Positions 45,085 through 52,771 are shown, counted from the stretch's first letter. The stretch is 64,000 nucleotides of DNA from Enterobacter sp. CC120223-11 (GCF_900215375.1 NZ_OBEF01000011.1:62001-126000), one strand, 5' to 3'. Notes: generated by a model not told the origin, from the sequence alone. Translations and numbers: made by a program.

Positions 45085-45813
45085 ATGTCTTACTCCATTG
45101 GTGAATTTGCCCGGCTCTGCGGAATTACCCCCGCGACTCTTCGGGCGTGGCAGCGCCGTTATGGTCTGCTCCGGCCACTGAGAACCGACGGCGGGCACAG
45201 GCAGTACACTGAAGACGATGTGCAGCAGGTTTTAATCATTCTCGACTGGATCAAGAAGGGCGTTTCCGTCGGGCAGGTGAAGCCTTTGCTGACTCGCGCC
45301 ACGCAGCCGCAGCACCACAACTGGCGCGATATGCAGGACGCAATGCTCCAGCGACTTAAAGAAGGAAAAGTAGAATCGCTTGGACAGCTCCTCTATGACG
45401 CCGGGCGCGACTATCCCCGCACGGATTTAGTAAGAGAAGTGCTTCGTCCTCTGCGCAGCAAAGTCTCCGCCAATATTCCCGTCATGCAAACTCTGCGCAA
45501 CCTTCTCGATGGGATCATCATTTCCTACGTCTCATTTTGTTTACGCGCCGATAAAAAAGCCTCAGGCGAGAATGTTCTGCTTTGCGGCTGGCATCTCAAT
45601 GACCCGTGTGAAATCTGGCTCGAGGCGCTGATGCGTACCGGGCAAGGGCTACGCATCGATCTGCTTCCGTCAGGCTTCACCACGCTGTCGCCGGAGATAT
45701 TCCCTGACCGAAAGTGGCTGTTGGTCACCACCGGAGAGCTCACGGCAGGCAGACAAAAACAGATCCAGCAATGGCGGCAAGAGGTTCATTCGCTGGAGGT
45801 GATTACGCTCTGA
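45085..45813 (+). CDS. MerR-family regulator, MlrA/BluR/LitR-like
   Basis: The protein has 242 residues from MSYSIGEFARLCG. An ATG two codons earlier and a GTG seven codons earlier are also open; the start is chosen because AGG lies about 9 bases upstream and the MerR domain begins there. Residues 3-70 form the MerR DNA-binding domain (TLRAWQRRYGLL, GGHRQYTEDD). A helical segment (about 80-155) and an alpha/beta C-terminal part (162-240) resemble the cobalamin-binding half of CarH/LitR regulators. The DxHxxG cobalamin motif reads DPCEIW (173-178), so B12 binding is unlikely. It probably controls the eight-gene operon that starts 216 bases downstream. Confidence 0.85.
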   Translation: MSYSIGEFARLCGITPATLRAWQRRYGLLRPLRTDGGHRQYTEDDVQQVLIILDWIKKGVSVGQVKPLLTRATQPQHHNWRDMQDAMLQRLKEGKVESLGQLLYDAGRDYPRTDLVREVLRPLRSKVSANIPVMQTLRNLLDGIIISYVSFCLRADKKASGENVLLCGWHLNDPCEIWLEALMRTGQGLRIDLLPSGFTTLSPEIFPDRKWLLVTTGELTAGRQKQIQQWRQEVHSLEVITL

Positions 45814-45956
45814 AATTGTGGGTACGCTCTGCCGATTACTTAAATATCCCCCTAAACCTGTCCACTTTGGCGGCCAGTAGCTACGCTTGACGTTTACGCT
45901 CGCCTTCTCGTAATAAACTGAAAAATCGACAAAACAGAATATATCGTTCTCAAATC

Positions 45957-45985
45957 TTGGACAGATTTCGCACAGTGTCTAAGTT
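45957..45985 (+). promoter_or_regulatory. Predicted promoter with overlapping inverted repeat, head of the accessory operon
   Basis: TTGGAC, a 17-base spacer and TAAGTT form a plausible sigma-70 promoter 45-73 bases upstream of the first structural gene. The near-perfect inverted repeat TTGGACA-N12-TGTCTAA (45957-45982) spans from the -35 box into the -10 box. A further half-site, TGTCCA, lies at 45859-45864. This is a good candidate operator for the neighbouring MerR-type protein. Confidence 0.5.
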
Positions 45986-46029
45986 TTAATCATGGGCGCT
46001 TTTCGTCTCTCACCACAAGGGCGGGCAAC

Positions 46030-46464
46030 ATGAGTACTCCTTCTGGCGTCATTGACCGCTTTGTTCAGTATTACGTGGCTCTGGATAACCAGCCTGTCTC
46101 CACGGTCCGGACCCTTTATCACCCTGCAGCCCGGCTCGTTGATCCGTTTGGCGAACACCAGGGCAGTGAGGCGATCGCACGTTATTTTGAGCATCTGCTG
46201 GCCAATGTGCGCCAGTGCCGATTCGACATCGACAAAATTCTGCAGCAGGGCAACGACTTCTCGGTGTCCTGGATCATGCGGTGGGCGCATCCTCGTATAA
46301 AGGGCGGTGAAATTTTGTCCCTCCCTGGCTGCTCAATGGTGACGTCTCAGGGCGAAACCGTCATTTATCAGCGTGATTATTACGATGCCGGGGAGATGCT
46401 GTACGAACATCTGCCGATTTTGGGCTGGGCGGTACGCGGTGTGAAAAGGCGGGTGCGCGTATGA
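46030..46464 (+). CDS. NTF2/SnoaL-like domain protein
   Basis: The 144-residue protein begins MSTPSGVIDRFVQYYVALD. The pattern of an initial helix, a YHPAARLVDPFG segment and later strands SVSWIMRWAHP and VIYQRDYYDAGEML fits the SnoaL-like NTF2 fold. That fold forms a small cone-shaped cavity used either for binding lipophilic ligands or for isomerase-type chemistry. Its exact role is unknown. It is the first gene of the accessory operon, and similar proteins occur beside the same dehydrogenase and amine-oxidase-like genes in other proteobacteria. Its stop overlaps the next start (ATGA). Confidence 0.82.
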   Translation: MSTPSGVIDRFVQYYVALDNQPVSTVRTLYHPAARLVDPFGEHQGSEAIARYFEHLLANVRQCRFDIDKILQQGNDFSVSWIMRWAHPRIKGGEILSLPGCSMVTSQGETVIYQRDYYDAGEMLYEHLPILGWAVRGVKRRVRV

Positions 46465-47180
46465 AGACCGTGCTTATCACCGGGGCCAGTTCAGGTATTG
46501 GCGAAGGATTGGCAAAGTCATGGGCCGATGATGGCTGGCAGGTGATCGCCTGCGGTCGCGATCGGCAGAGGCTGGACGCGCTGGAACAATACCATGGCCG
46601 TATCAGCGGGCGTGTGTTTGACATCACCGACGCAAACGCCTGTCAGCAGGCGCTGGCAGACTGTGCCGCCGATCTGGTGATTCTCTGCGCGGGAACCTGT
46701 GAATACATGGATCAGGGCGTGATTGATGCAGCAAGCGTGGAACGGGTCATGGCGACCAACTTTATGGGGCCGGTCAACTGCCTTGCTGCGCTTCAAAGCC
46801 GGCTGACCCCCGGTTGTCGGGTGGTGCTGGTGAGTTCCATGGCGCACTGGCTCCATTTTCCCCGAGCAGAGGCTTACGGTGCGTCGAAAGCCGCTGTCAC
46901 CTGGTTCGCTCGCTGCCTGCGGCTGGAGTGGGAGCGAAAAGGTATCGCCGTCACGGTTGTGTTCCCGGGTTTTGTCGACACGCCACTGACGCAGAAAAAT
47001 GATTTTGCGATGCCGGGCCTGGTCAGCGTTGAAGAGGCGGTGAGGGCCATTCGGCGCGGTGTTGCAAAAGGCAAAGCAGAGATCGCGTTTCCGCAAGGTT
47101 TTGGCCTGGTGTTGCGAGCGCTCGGCGCATTACCCGCTTTTGCTCAGCGCGCCCTGCTGCGCAGGATGGTGCGACCATGA
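46461..47180 (+). CDS. Short-chain dehydrogenase/reductase
   Basis: The 239-residue protein is a classical SDR. It has the cofactor loop TGASSGIG (7-14), an Asn-Ala-Gly equivalent reading CAG (76-78), the catalytic serine region VLVSSMAHW (Ser125/126), and the YxxxK pair Tyr139 and Lys143 in AYGASKAAV. PGFVDTPL follows (169-176). CGRDR after the second strand suggests NADP(H). In this context it probably reduces or oxidises a lipid-derived carbonyl or alcohol; that is inference. It is coupled to both neighbours by ATGA overlaps. Confidence 0.88.
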   Translation: MKTVLITGASSGIGEGLAKSWADDGWQVIACGRDRQRLDALEQYHGRISGRVFDITDANACQQALADCAADLVILCAGTCEYMDQGVIDAASVERVMATNFMGPVNCLAALQSRLTPGCRVVLVSSMAHWLHFPRAEAYGASKAAVTWFARCLRLEWERKGIAVTVVFPGFVDTPLTQKNDFAMPGLVSVEEAVRAIRRGVAKGKAEIAFPQGFGLVLRALGALPAFAQRALLRRMVRP

Positions 47181-48439
47181 AGATCGCGATAGTCGGGAGC
47201 GGGATTGCTGGCTTAACCTGCGCCTGGCGGCTGGCCGGGCATCATCAGGTCACTCTTTTTGACGCAGGCGTGACGGCTGGCGGCCACACGGCAACGGTGG
47301 ACGTCGACACGCCTCAGGGAACCTATGCCATCGACACGGGTTTTATCGTCTACAACGATCGCACCTATCCGCGTTTTATCGGGCTGTTGAGCGAGCTGGG
47401 TATCAGCGGGCAAAAAACGGAGATGAGTTTCTCCGTACACAACCCGGTAAGCGGCCTGGAATATAACGGTCACACGCTCGCTTCGCTGTTTGCCCAGCGC
47501 CGTAATCTTTTCAATCCCTCTTTCTGGGGATTGCTCAAAGAGATACTGCGCTTTAATCGCCTGGCCAAGCAGGCATTAACTGCGCCTTTACGTGAGAGCG
47601 ACACGCTGGAGAGCTTCCTGGAAAAGCACGGCTTCAGCGCTTTTTTCGCAAAGCATTATATTTTGCCGATGGGCGCCGCCATCTGGTCCTCTTCGCTTCA
47701 GGAAATGCGTCGCTTCCCACTCCCGCTGTTTTTACATTTTTTTGAGCATCACGGTCTGCTGGACGTGACGCAACGCCCGCAATGGTACGTGGTGCCCGGC
47801 GGGTCGCGGGAGTACGTCCGGGCCATGCTTAATGCCCTGGGTGGACGCATTGACCTGAAGCTGGACTCACCAGTGCAGAAAGTCATTCGGCACGAGCGGG
47901 GTGTTGAACTTGAGGCGGGTGGCGCGACTTACGCCTTCGATCAGGTGATATTTGCCTGCCATTCCTCGCAGGCCCTTTCCTTGCTGGAGCAGCCTTCAAA
48001 GAGTGAGGAGGAGATCCTCGGCGGGATTAGCTGGCAGCGTAATGAAGTGATTTTGCACAGCGACGCGCGCTGGCTGCCGAAGCGCAAACGGGCCTGGGCG
48101 AGCTGGAATTATCGCCTGAGCGAACACGACGAGGCCCGGGCCTGTATGACCTACAACATGAATATTTTGCAGGGGCTTCCTGAGGGCAGCCCACTCTTTT
48201 GCGTCACGCTCAACCCGGACTCTCCCATAGATGAGCGTTTCGTATGGCGACGTTTTGAGTATGAGCATCCGCTGTTTACGCCGCAAAGCGCGCTCGCTCA
48301 GGCACGGCGTAAAGAGATTAACGGCCAGCAGCGGAGCTGGTTCTGCGGGGCTTACTGGTACAACGGCTTTCACGAGGACGGCGTGCGCAGTGCGCTGGAT
48401 GTGGTGCAGGGGATTGCCAGAGAGGAGGGTGCCCAATGA
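47177..48439 (+). CDS. FAD-dependent amine-oxidase-like protein (COG2907 type)
   Basis: The 420-residue flavoprotein has the dinucleotide-binding motif GSGIAG (7-12) in IAIVGSGIAGLTCAWRLAG, followed by HTATVDVDTPQG and IDTGFIVYN, features of the NAD(P)-binding Rossmann-like amine-oxidase group. The middle part includes LPMGAAIWSSSLQEMRRFPLP and the C-terminal part FCGAYWYNGFHEDGVRSAL. The group is similar to phytoene desaturase and protoporphyrinogen oxidase and is usually found beside DUF1365 and Cfa-like genes. A role as a fatty-acyl desaturase or oxidase in lipid modification is likely but not proven. ATGA overlaps occur on both sides. Confidence 0.87.
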   Translation: MKIAIVGSGIAGLTCAWRLAGHHQVTLFDAGVTAGGHTATVDVDTPQGTYAIDTGFIVYNDRTYPRFIGLLSELGISGQKTEMSFSVHNPVSGLEYNGHTLASLFAQRRNLFNPSFWGLLKEILRFNRLAKQALTAPLRESDTLESFLEKHGFSAFFAKHYILPMGAAIWSSSLQEMRRFPLPLFLHFFEHHGLLDVTQRPQWYVVPGGSREYVRAMLNALGGRIDLKLDSPVQKVIRHERGVELEAGGATYAFDQVIFACHSSQALSLLEQPSKSEEEILGGISWQRNEVILHSDARWLPKRKRAWASWNYRLSEHDEARACMTYNMNILQGLPEGSPLFCVTLNPDSPIDERFVWRRFEYEHPLFTPQSALAQARRKEINGQQRSWFCGAYWYNGFHEDGVRSALDVVQGIAREEGAQ

Positions 48440-49158
48440 ACAGCTGCCTCTATCAGGGAATGCTGCGTCACCGTCGCATGCACCCGCGAATCCATCAGTT
48501 TCAGTACCGCCTTTTTATGGCGTGGCTCGACCTGGATGAACTGGACGCACTCCCTTCAGTGGGGATCCGACGTAATCGGTTTGCCGTCGCCTCGTTTCAC
48601 GACAGCGATTATCCGCTGGGGACGCCGCTCAAGGCGCAGGTATTAGCGCGGCTGGAAGCGCTGACGGGCCAGCGCCCTGAAGGACGGGTGATGCTTCTGA
48701 CCCAATTACGCTATTACGGCTTTCATTTCAACCCGGTTAATTTTTATTACTGTTATGACCGGGCAGGCACGCTTGGCTGGATCCTGGCGGAAGTGCGCAA
48801 CACGCCGTGGAATGAGAGGCACTACTATGCGGTTGACGGGCAGCGGACGTTGCCGGTTGCTAAAGCGTTCCACGTTTCGCCGTTTAACCCCATGGATATG
48901 GTTTATCACTGGCGCTTCAACTGCCCGGGCCAGACTTTGCGCATGCACATCGAAAACCATCAGCAGATGAAAATTTTTGACGCCACCCTGATGCTGACCC
49001 GTTTGCCTCTCACGCGTCCGGTGCTGGCGAGGTTGATGCGCCGACTCCCCCTGATAACGCTGAAAACGGTTGTCGCTATCTACTGGCAGGCGCTGCGGCT
49101 CTGGTTTAAGCGTGTGCCACTTCATTCTCACCCCGCTAACAGGAGCGAACGCTCATGA
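48436..49158 (+). CDS. DUF1365 family protein
   Basis: The 240-residue protein begins MNSCLYQGMLRHRRMHPRIHQFQYRLF. The starting hydrophobic-basic pattern, LTQLRYYGFHFNPVNFYYCYDR (central) and KAFHVSPFNPMDMVYHW identify DUF1365. The many conserved aromatic and His residues suggest a binding site, but no reaction is established. DUF1365 genes nearly always sit between the amine-oxidase-like and Cfa-like genes, which points to one pathway. The start lies in the preceding stop (ATGA), and its own stop overlaps the methyltransferase start. Confidence 0.87.
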   Translation: MNSCLYQGMLRHRRMHPRIHQFQYRLFMAWLDLDELDALPSVGIRRNRFAVASFHDSDYPLGTPLKAQVLARLEALTGQRPEGRVMLLTQLRYYGFHFNPVNFYYCYDRAGTLGWILAEVRNTPWNERHYYAVDGQRTLPVAKAFHVSPFNPMDMVYHWRFNCPGQTLRMHIENHQQMKIFDATLMLTRLPLTRPVLARLMRRLPLITLKTVVAIYWQALRLWFKRVPLHSHPANRSERS

Positions 49159-50375
49159 CCGATCCCGCCTTAGCGCTTGAACCTGGTATTCCTCGCAAAG
49201 CCCGTATCGCGCGGCGATTGCTGTTCCGCCTGTTGGCTGGCATTGAACAGGGGTCGATCACCGTCATCGACGGCGGCCGTCATTTTCATTTTGGCAATCC
49301 TGCCGATGCGCTGAGCGCAGAGGTGCGGGTCGTCAATTCAGTCGCCTACTGGCGCGTGCTGACCGGTGGCAGTCTTGCCGCTGCCGAAACCTGGATGGAC
49401 GGCGAGTGGGAAACGCCCCATCTGACGGTGCTGCTGCAGATCCTGGCTCTTAATGGAACGGTTCTCGGGCGGCTGGAATACGGCTTCAGGTTGCTGGGGG
49501 CCCCTGTCGAACGCATACGCCACTGGATGCGTCGTAACCACCGGTCCCAGGCCAGGGAGAATATCGCGGCCCACTACGATCTGGGTAATTTGTTCTATGC
49601 CCATTTCCTCGATGAAGATCTGCTTTATTCCAGCGCGCTGTTTAGCGCCGACAATCAGGATTTGCGCAGCGCTCAACGGGCGAAAATGGCGCGGCTGTGC
49701 GAGCAACTGGCGCTGCAGGCCGGGGATCATCTGCTGGAAATTGGCAGCGGATGGGGAGCCATGGCGGAGTATGCCGCTCGTCATTATGGCTGCCGGGTGA
49801 CGACGGCGACGCTCTCCCAGGAGCAGTACGACTGGACCCGCAGGCGAATCGCCCTGGCCGGGCTGCAGGACAGAGTGGAAGTGCTGCTTTGCGATTATCG
49901 TGATTTAAACGGCCAGTATGACAAGCTGGTTTCTGTCGAAATGATCGAAGCGGTAGGCCAGCGCTATCTGCCTGAGTTTTTCCGCACCTGTCAGGCTCGT
50001 CTCGTTCCGGGCGGCAAAATGGTGATTCAGGCGATTACCATCCAGGATCAGCGTTTTCAGGATTATAGGAAAAGCGTTGATTTTATTCAGCGTTATATCT
50101 TTCCGGGCGGATTCCTGCCGAGCATCACGGTCATGAGTCAGCTCATGACCCGCCATACCGATTTTGTCGTGCGCAACGTCTTTGATATGGGGCCCGACTA
50201 CGCCCGGACGTTATCACACTGGCGCCAGCGTTTCGTGCAGGCCTGGCAGGATATTGAAAAACTCGGCTTTGATGAACGGTTTCGGCGGATGTGGCTTTAC
50301 TACTTTGGTTACTGTGAGGCGGGATTCAATGCCCGGACCATCAGCGTCGTTCAGCTCACTGCCGAACGTGTATGA
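49155..50375 (+). CDS. Cyclopropane-fatty-acid-synthase-like SAM methyltransferase
   Basis: The 406-residue protein belongs to the Cfa/mycolic acid methyltransferase family. An N-terminal lipid-binding domain (about 1-125) is followed by IAAHYDLGNLFY and SAM motif I LLEIGSGWG (193-201), SVEMIEAVG and DMGPDYARTL. Compared with E. coli Cfa, the bicarbonate-site residues Cys139 and His266 are replaced by Ser160 and Gln292, while Glu265 and Tyr349 remain. It should still bind SAM and phospholipid acyl chains, but may methylate without closing a cyclopropane ring, as UfaM-type enzymes do in furan fatty acid synthesis. It is not the housekeeping cfa gene, which lies elsewhere in enterobacteria. Confidence 0.87.
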   Translation: MTDPALALEPGIPRKARIARRLLFRLLAGIEQGSITVIDGGRHFHFGNPADALSAEVRVVNSVAYWRVLTGGSLAAAETWMDGEWETPHLTVLLQILALNGTVLGRLEYGFRLLGAPVERIRHWMRRNHRSQARENIAAHYDLGNLFYAHFLDEDLLYSSALFSADNQDLRSAQRAKMARLCEQLALQAGDHLLEIGSGWGAMAEYAARHYGCRVTTATLSQEQYDWTRRRIALAGLQDRVEVLLCDYRDLNGQYDKLVSVEMIEAVGQRYLPEFFRTCQARLVPGGKMVIQAITIQDQRFQDYRKSVDFIQRYIFPGGFLPSITVMSQLMTRHTDFVVRNVFDMGPDYARTLSHWRQRFVQAWQDIEKLGFDERFRRMWLYYFGYCEAGFNARTISVVQLTAERV

Positions 50376-50857
50376 GCCCCCGTCTGCGGGTTGCGTTGCT
50401 GGCCGTGGGTTTCGATATCTACTGGACGCTGGTGGTGTTGCTTCGTGAACGTGGGGAATATATTTGGTTGGCGCTGGCGATAGTGGCCTGCGGTATTTTG
50501 CCTGCTCGCCAAAGCATCCTGGCGGTGGCGCTCACCCTGGCGGGCTGCCTGCTGGACAGCCTGTGGCTGAAAACAGGGCTGGTCTTATTTGAAGGCAGCC
50601 AGTTTCTGCCGCTGTGGATGATGTCGCTCTGGCTGATGTTCGCCTCCGTCTGGACGCATTTGATGTGTACCACGACGCTGCCGCTCTGGCTGATGACGCT
50701 GCTGGCCACGGTCGGTGGCCCGGCGGCCTATGTGATTGGCCAACATGTAGGGGCAATGGTCTTCCTGAAGCCCTGGCTTACGGTGTGCAGCGCCATGGCG
50801 TGCGGATGGCTGGTGCTGGCGCTTCTGTTTCATTGGATGGTGAGGCAATGGCGATGA
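50372..50857 (+). CDS. DUF2878 integral membrane protein
   Basis: The 161-residue, highly hydrophobic protein has five or so membrane segments: about residues 3-20, 25-50, 60-95, 98-120 and 130-158. It matches the DUF2878 group in size and composition and is typically encoded right after the Cfa-like gene. Its role is unknown; an inner-membrane partner that presents or moves lipid substrates is possible. It starts in the methyltransferase stop codon and ends in the next start (ATGA at both junctions). Confidence 0.82.
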   Translation: MSPRLRVALLAVGFDIYWTLVVLLRERGEYIWLALAIVACGILPARQSILAVALTLAGCLLDSLWLKTGLVLFEGSQFLPLWMMSLWLMFASVWTHLMCTTTLPLWLMTLLATVGGPAAYVIGQHVGAMVFLKPWLTVCSAMACGWLVLALLFHWMVRQWR

Positions 50858-51381
50858 TAGGCAAGGCGTTGCTCCTGATTGGGCTGACCATCGCGCTGCC
50901 CGTGTTGGCCACCACAAGCTGGCTGAACTGGCAAAAAGTGGGTGAGGCGACGCTCACCTGGGGGCCGTTTACCGTATACCATTCACAGCTTTTCACGCCC
51001 GATGGTCGTCCGGGCGGGCCGGGTAGCGATCGGGCTCTGGTCATTACCTATCTGCGAGATGTCGATCGGGAGGATCTTATCGAGGCCACCCGTAAACAGT
51101 GGCAGGCGCTGGGGATAATGACGAATGAAGCAGAAAGCGAGGCATGGCTCAAGCAGCTTGATGGCTTCTGGCCGGACGTGCATCCGGGCACCCAGCTCAC
51201 GTTTTCCATCATAAGTCAGCAAGGCCAGTTCTGGTATCGCGCATCCGCAGCACAAAAGGGGTTCATTCCGATAGGGCCGCCGCAATCGCTACGCTTCAGC
51301 CAAAGCTTTTTGGCGATATGGCTCGATCCTCACACCCAGTATCCTGAGCTGCGTCAGCAGCTACTCGGAGGCAGACAATGA
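50854..51381 (+). CDS. Secreted chalcone-isomerase-like protein
   Basis: The protein has 175 residues from the ATG that overlaps the DUF2878 stop (ATGA). An ATG two codons earlier is in frame, but the ATGA start fits every other junction and has TGAGG eight bases upstream. The N terminus MIGKALLLIGLTIALPVLAT is a signal peptide or anchor, so the domain faces the periplasm. LNWQKVGEATLTWGPFTVYHSQLFTPDG and SQSFLAIWLDP fit the chalcone-isomerase-like fold (Chalcone_3 type), whose relatives bind fatty acids. No flavonoid chemistry is implied. It is likely a fatty-acid-binding partner of the pathway. Confidence 0.8.
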   Translation: MIGKALLLIGLTIALPVLATTSWLNWQKVGEATLTWGPFTVYHSQLFTPDGRPGGPGSDRALVITYLRDVDREDLIEATRKQWQALGIMTNEAESEAWLKQLDGFWPDVHPGTQLTFSIISQQGQFWYRASAAQKGFIPIGPPQSLRFSQSFLAIWLDPHTQYPELRQQLLGGRQ

Positions 51382-51908
51382 GACGAATAGTAACGGCGTG
51401 CCTGGCACTGATGATGCTACTGAGTGGATGCAGCACCGAAATCACTGACTACCGACAGCAGCAGCCCGCGTTAGATATATTTCACTATTTCAACGGGCAA
51501 ACGGAAGCCTGGGGCATGGTGCAGGATCGGCAGGGGAAACAGCTCCGCCGTTTCCACGTGGTGATCAACGGCACGGTAGTGGGTGACACCCTGACGCTTG
51601 CGGAGCAGTTCCGCTATGACGATGGAGAAAAACAGCAGCGCGTCTGGCACATTCGGCGCACCAGCCCGGGACGCTACGAAGGCAGGGCGGGCGATATTCA
51701 GGGCGTTGCGAAAGGGCAGTCGGCGGGGAACGCCCTGCACTGGCAGTACAGCATGAACGTGAAGGCCAACGGCAAAACCTGGCTGCTGGACTTTGATGAC
51801 TGGATGTACCTGCAGGACGGTCAGCACCTGTTTAATAAAACGGAAATGAAAAAATTTGGCTTCACCGTGGGTGTGGTCACGCTGTTTTTCTCCAAATCAG
51901 CGTCGTGA
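51378..51908 (+). CDS. DUF3833 lipoprotein
   Basis: The 176-residue protein has a lipoprotein signal: basic start MRR, hydrophobic core and lipobox LSGC with acylated Cys18. The next residue is Ser rather than Asp, which favours outer-membrane sorting by Lol. The body (HYFNGQTEAWGMVQDRQGK, YLQDGQHLFNKTEMKKFG) matches DUF3833 and looks lipocalin-like, with alternating strands. Its function is unknown; a lipid-binding or chaperone role in the periplasm is inferred from context. It is the last gene of the operon and is followed by a long-stem terminator. Confidence 0.83.
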   Translation: MRRIVTACLALMMLLSGCSTEITDYRQQQPALDIFHYFNGQTEAWGMVQDRQGKQLRRFHVVINGTVVGDTLTLAEQFRYDDGEKQQRVWHIRRTSPGRYEGRAGDIQGVAKGQSAGNALHWQYSMNVKANGKTWLLDFDDWMYLQDGQHLFNKTEMKKFGFTVGVVTLFFSKSAS

Positions 51909-51920
51909 AAGCTGTCGCAG

Positions 51921-51970
51921 CGCGACGTGAGGTTTTGCACGGGTGATTGCGAACCCTCACGCGCGATTTT
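51921..51970 (+). terminator. Terminator of the accessory operon
   Basis: Arms cgcg(a)cgtgagg and cctcacgcgcg pair along about 11 bp with one bulged A around a 22-base loop, followed by ATTTTCTG. It lies 13 bases past the last gene. Confidence 0.7.
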
Positions 51971-52003
51971 CTGCGAGCAGATGCACGTGTATGTATTGAT
52001 GCC

Positions 52004-52771
52004 TCAAGCTTTCTGACGAACAGGCGCCTGCGGAGCGCCACGTTTCATCACCCGATTTAACACTTCAGCTTCCAGTTCTGCCAGGCGCGCCGATCCTTTT
52101 CGGCGCGGGCGAGGGAGATCAATCGTCAGATCGAGGCCAATTTTGCCTTCCTCAATCAGCAGCACCCGGTCGGCCATCGCCACCGCTTCGCTGACGTCGT
52201 GCGTCACCAGCAGCACGGTGAAACCCTGACTCAGCCACAGCGTTTCAATCAGATCCTGCATCTCCAGCCGCGTGAGGGCATCGAGTGCACCCAAAGGTTC
52301 ATCCAGCAGCAGTAAGCCCGGGCGATGAATCAGGGCCCGCGCCAGCGCCACGCGCTGTTTTTGTCCACCGGACAACGCCGCAGGCCACTCCCCGGCGCGA
52401 TCGTCCAGCCCAACGGCCTCCAGCGCATCGAGGGCGCTTTGCCGCCAGCTGCCTTTCAGACCCAGGCCGACGTTATCGATGACCGTCTTCCACGGCAGCA
52501 GCCGCGCATCCTGAAACATCATTCTCGTTTCCTGCTGGCTGGCGCTCAGCGGCCCGTTGCCCGCCAGAAGTTCGCCCTCATTAGGTTTTTCCAGCCCGGC
52601 CAACAGGCGAAGCAGCGTGCTTTTACCGCCACCGCTGCGGCCCACTACCGCCACAAACTGGCCCGCAGGTATGTGCAGATTGAGCTCATTGAGTACAGTG
52701 TTCGTGCCGTAGCGTTTGCCGATGCCGTTCAGCAGCAGCGGAATGCCGGGGTTCAGACGCGCCGTATTCAT
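52004..52771 (-). CDS. ssuB: Aliphatic sulfonate ABC transporter ATP-binding protein SsuB
   Basis: SsuB is the ATPase of the SsuABC importer, which brings alkanesulfonates into the cell as a sulfur source. It has 255 residues, as in E. coli. Walker [10 protein letters not shown] (about 43-51), the ABC signature LSGGQKQR and Walker [13 protein letters not shown] are intact. It is the last gene of the ssuEADCB operon and overlaps ssuC by four bases. Its stop faces the accessory operon, so it forms the right border of that insertion. Confidence 0.96.
   Translation of the reverse strand: MNTARLNPGIPLLLNGIGKRYGTNTVLNELNLHIPAGQFVAVVGRSGGGKSTLLRLLAGLEKPNEGELLAGNGPLSASQQETRMMFQDARLLPWKTVIDNVGLGLKGSWRQSALDALEAVGLDDRAGEWPAALSGGQKQRVALARALIHRPGLLLLDEPLGALDALTRLEMQDLIETLWLSQGFTVLLVTHDVSEAVAMADRVLLIEEGKIGLDLTIDLPRPRRKGSARLAELEAEVLNRVMKRGAPQAPVRQKA

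Noticed and set aside
45085-51908. Recent mobile element or genomic island
   Set aside because: No integrase, transposase, tRNA target, direct repeats or obvious base-composition change was seen at the borders; the block looks like a stable accessory operon.
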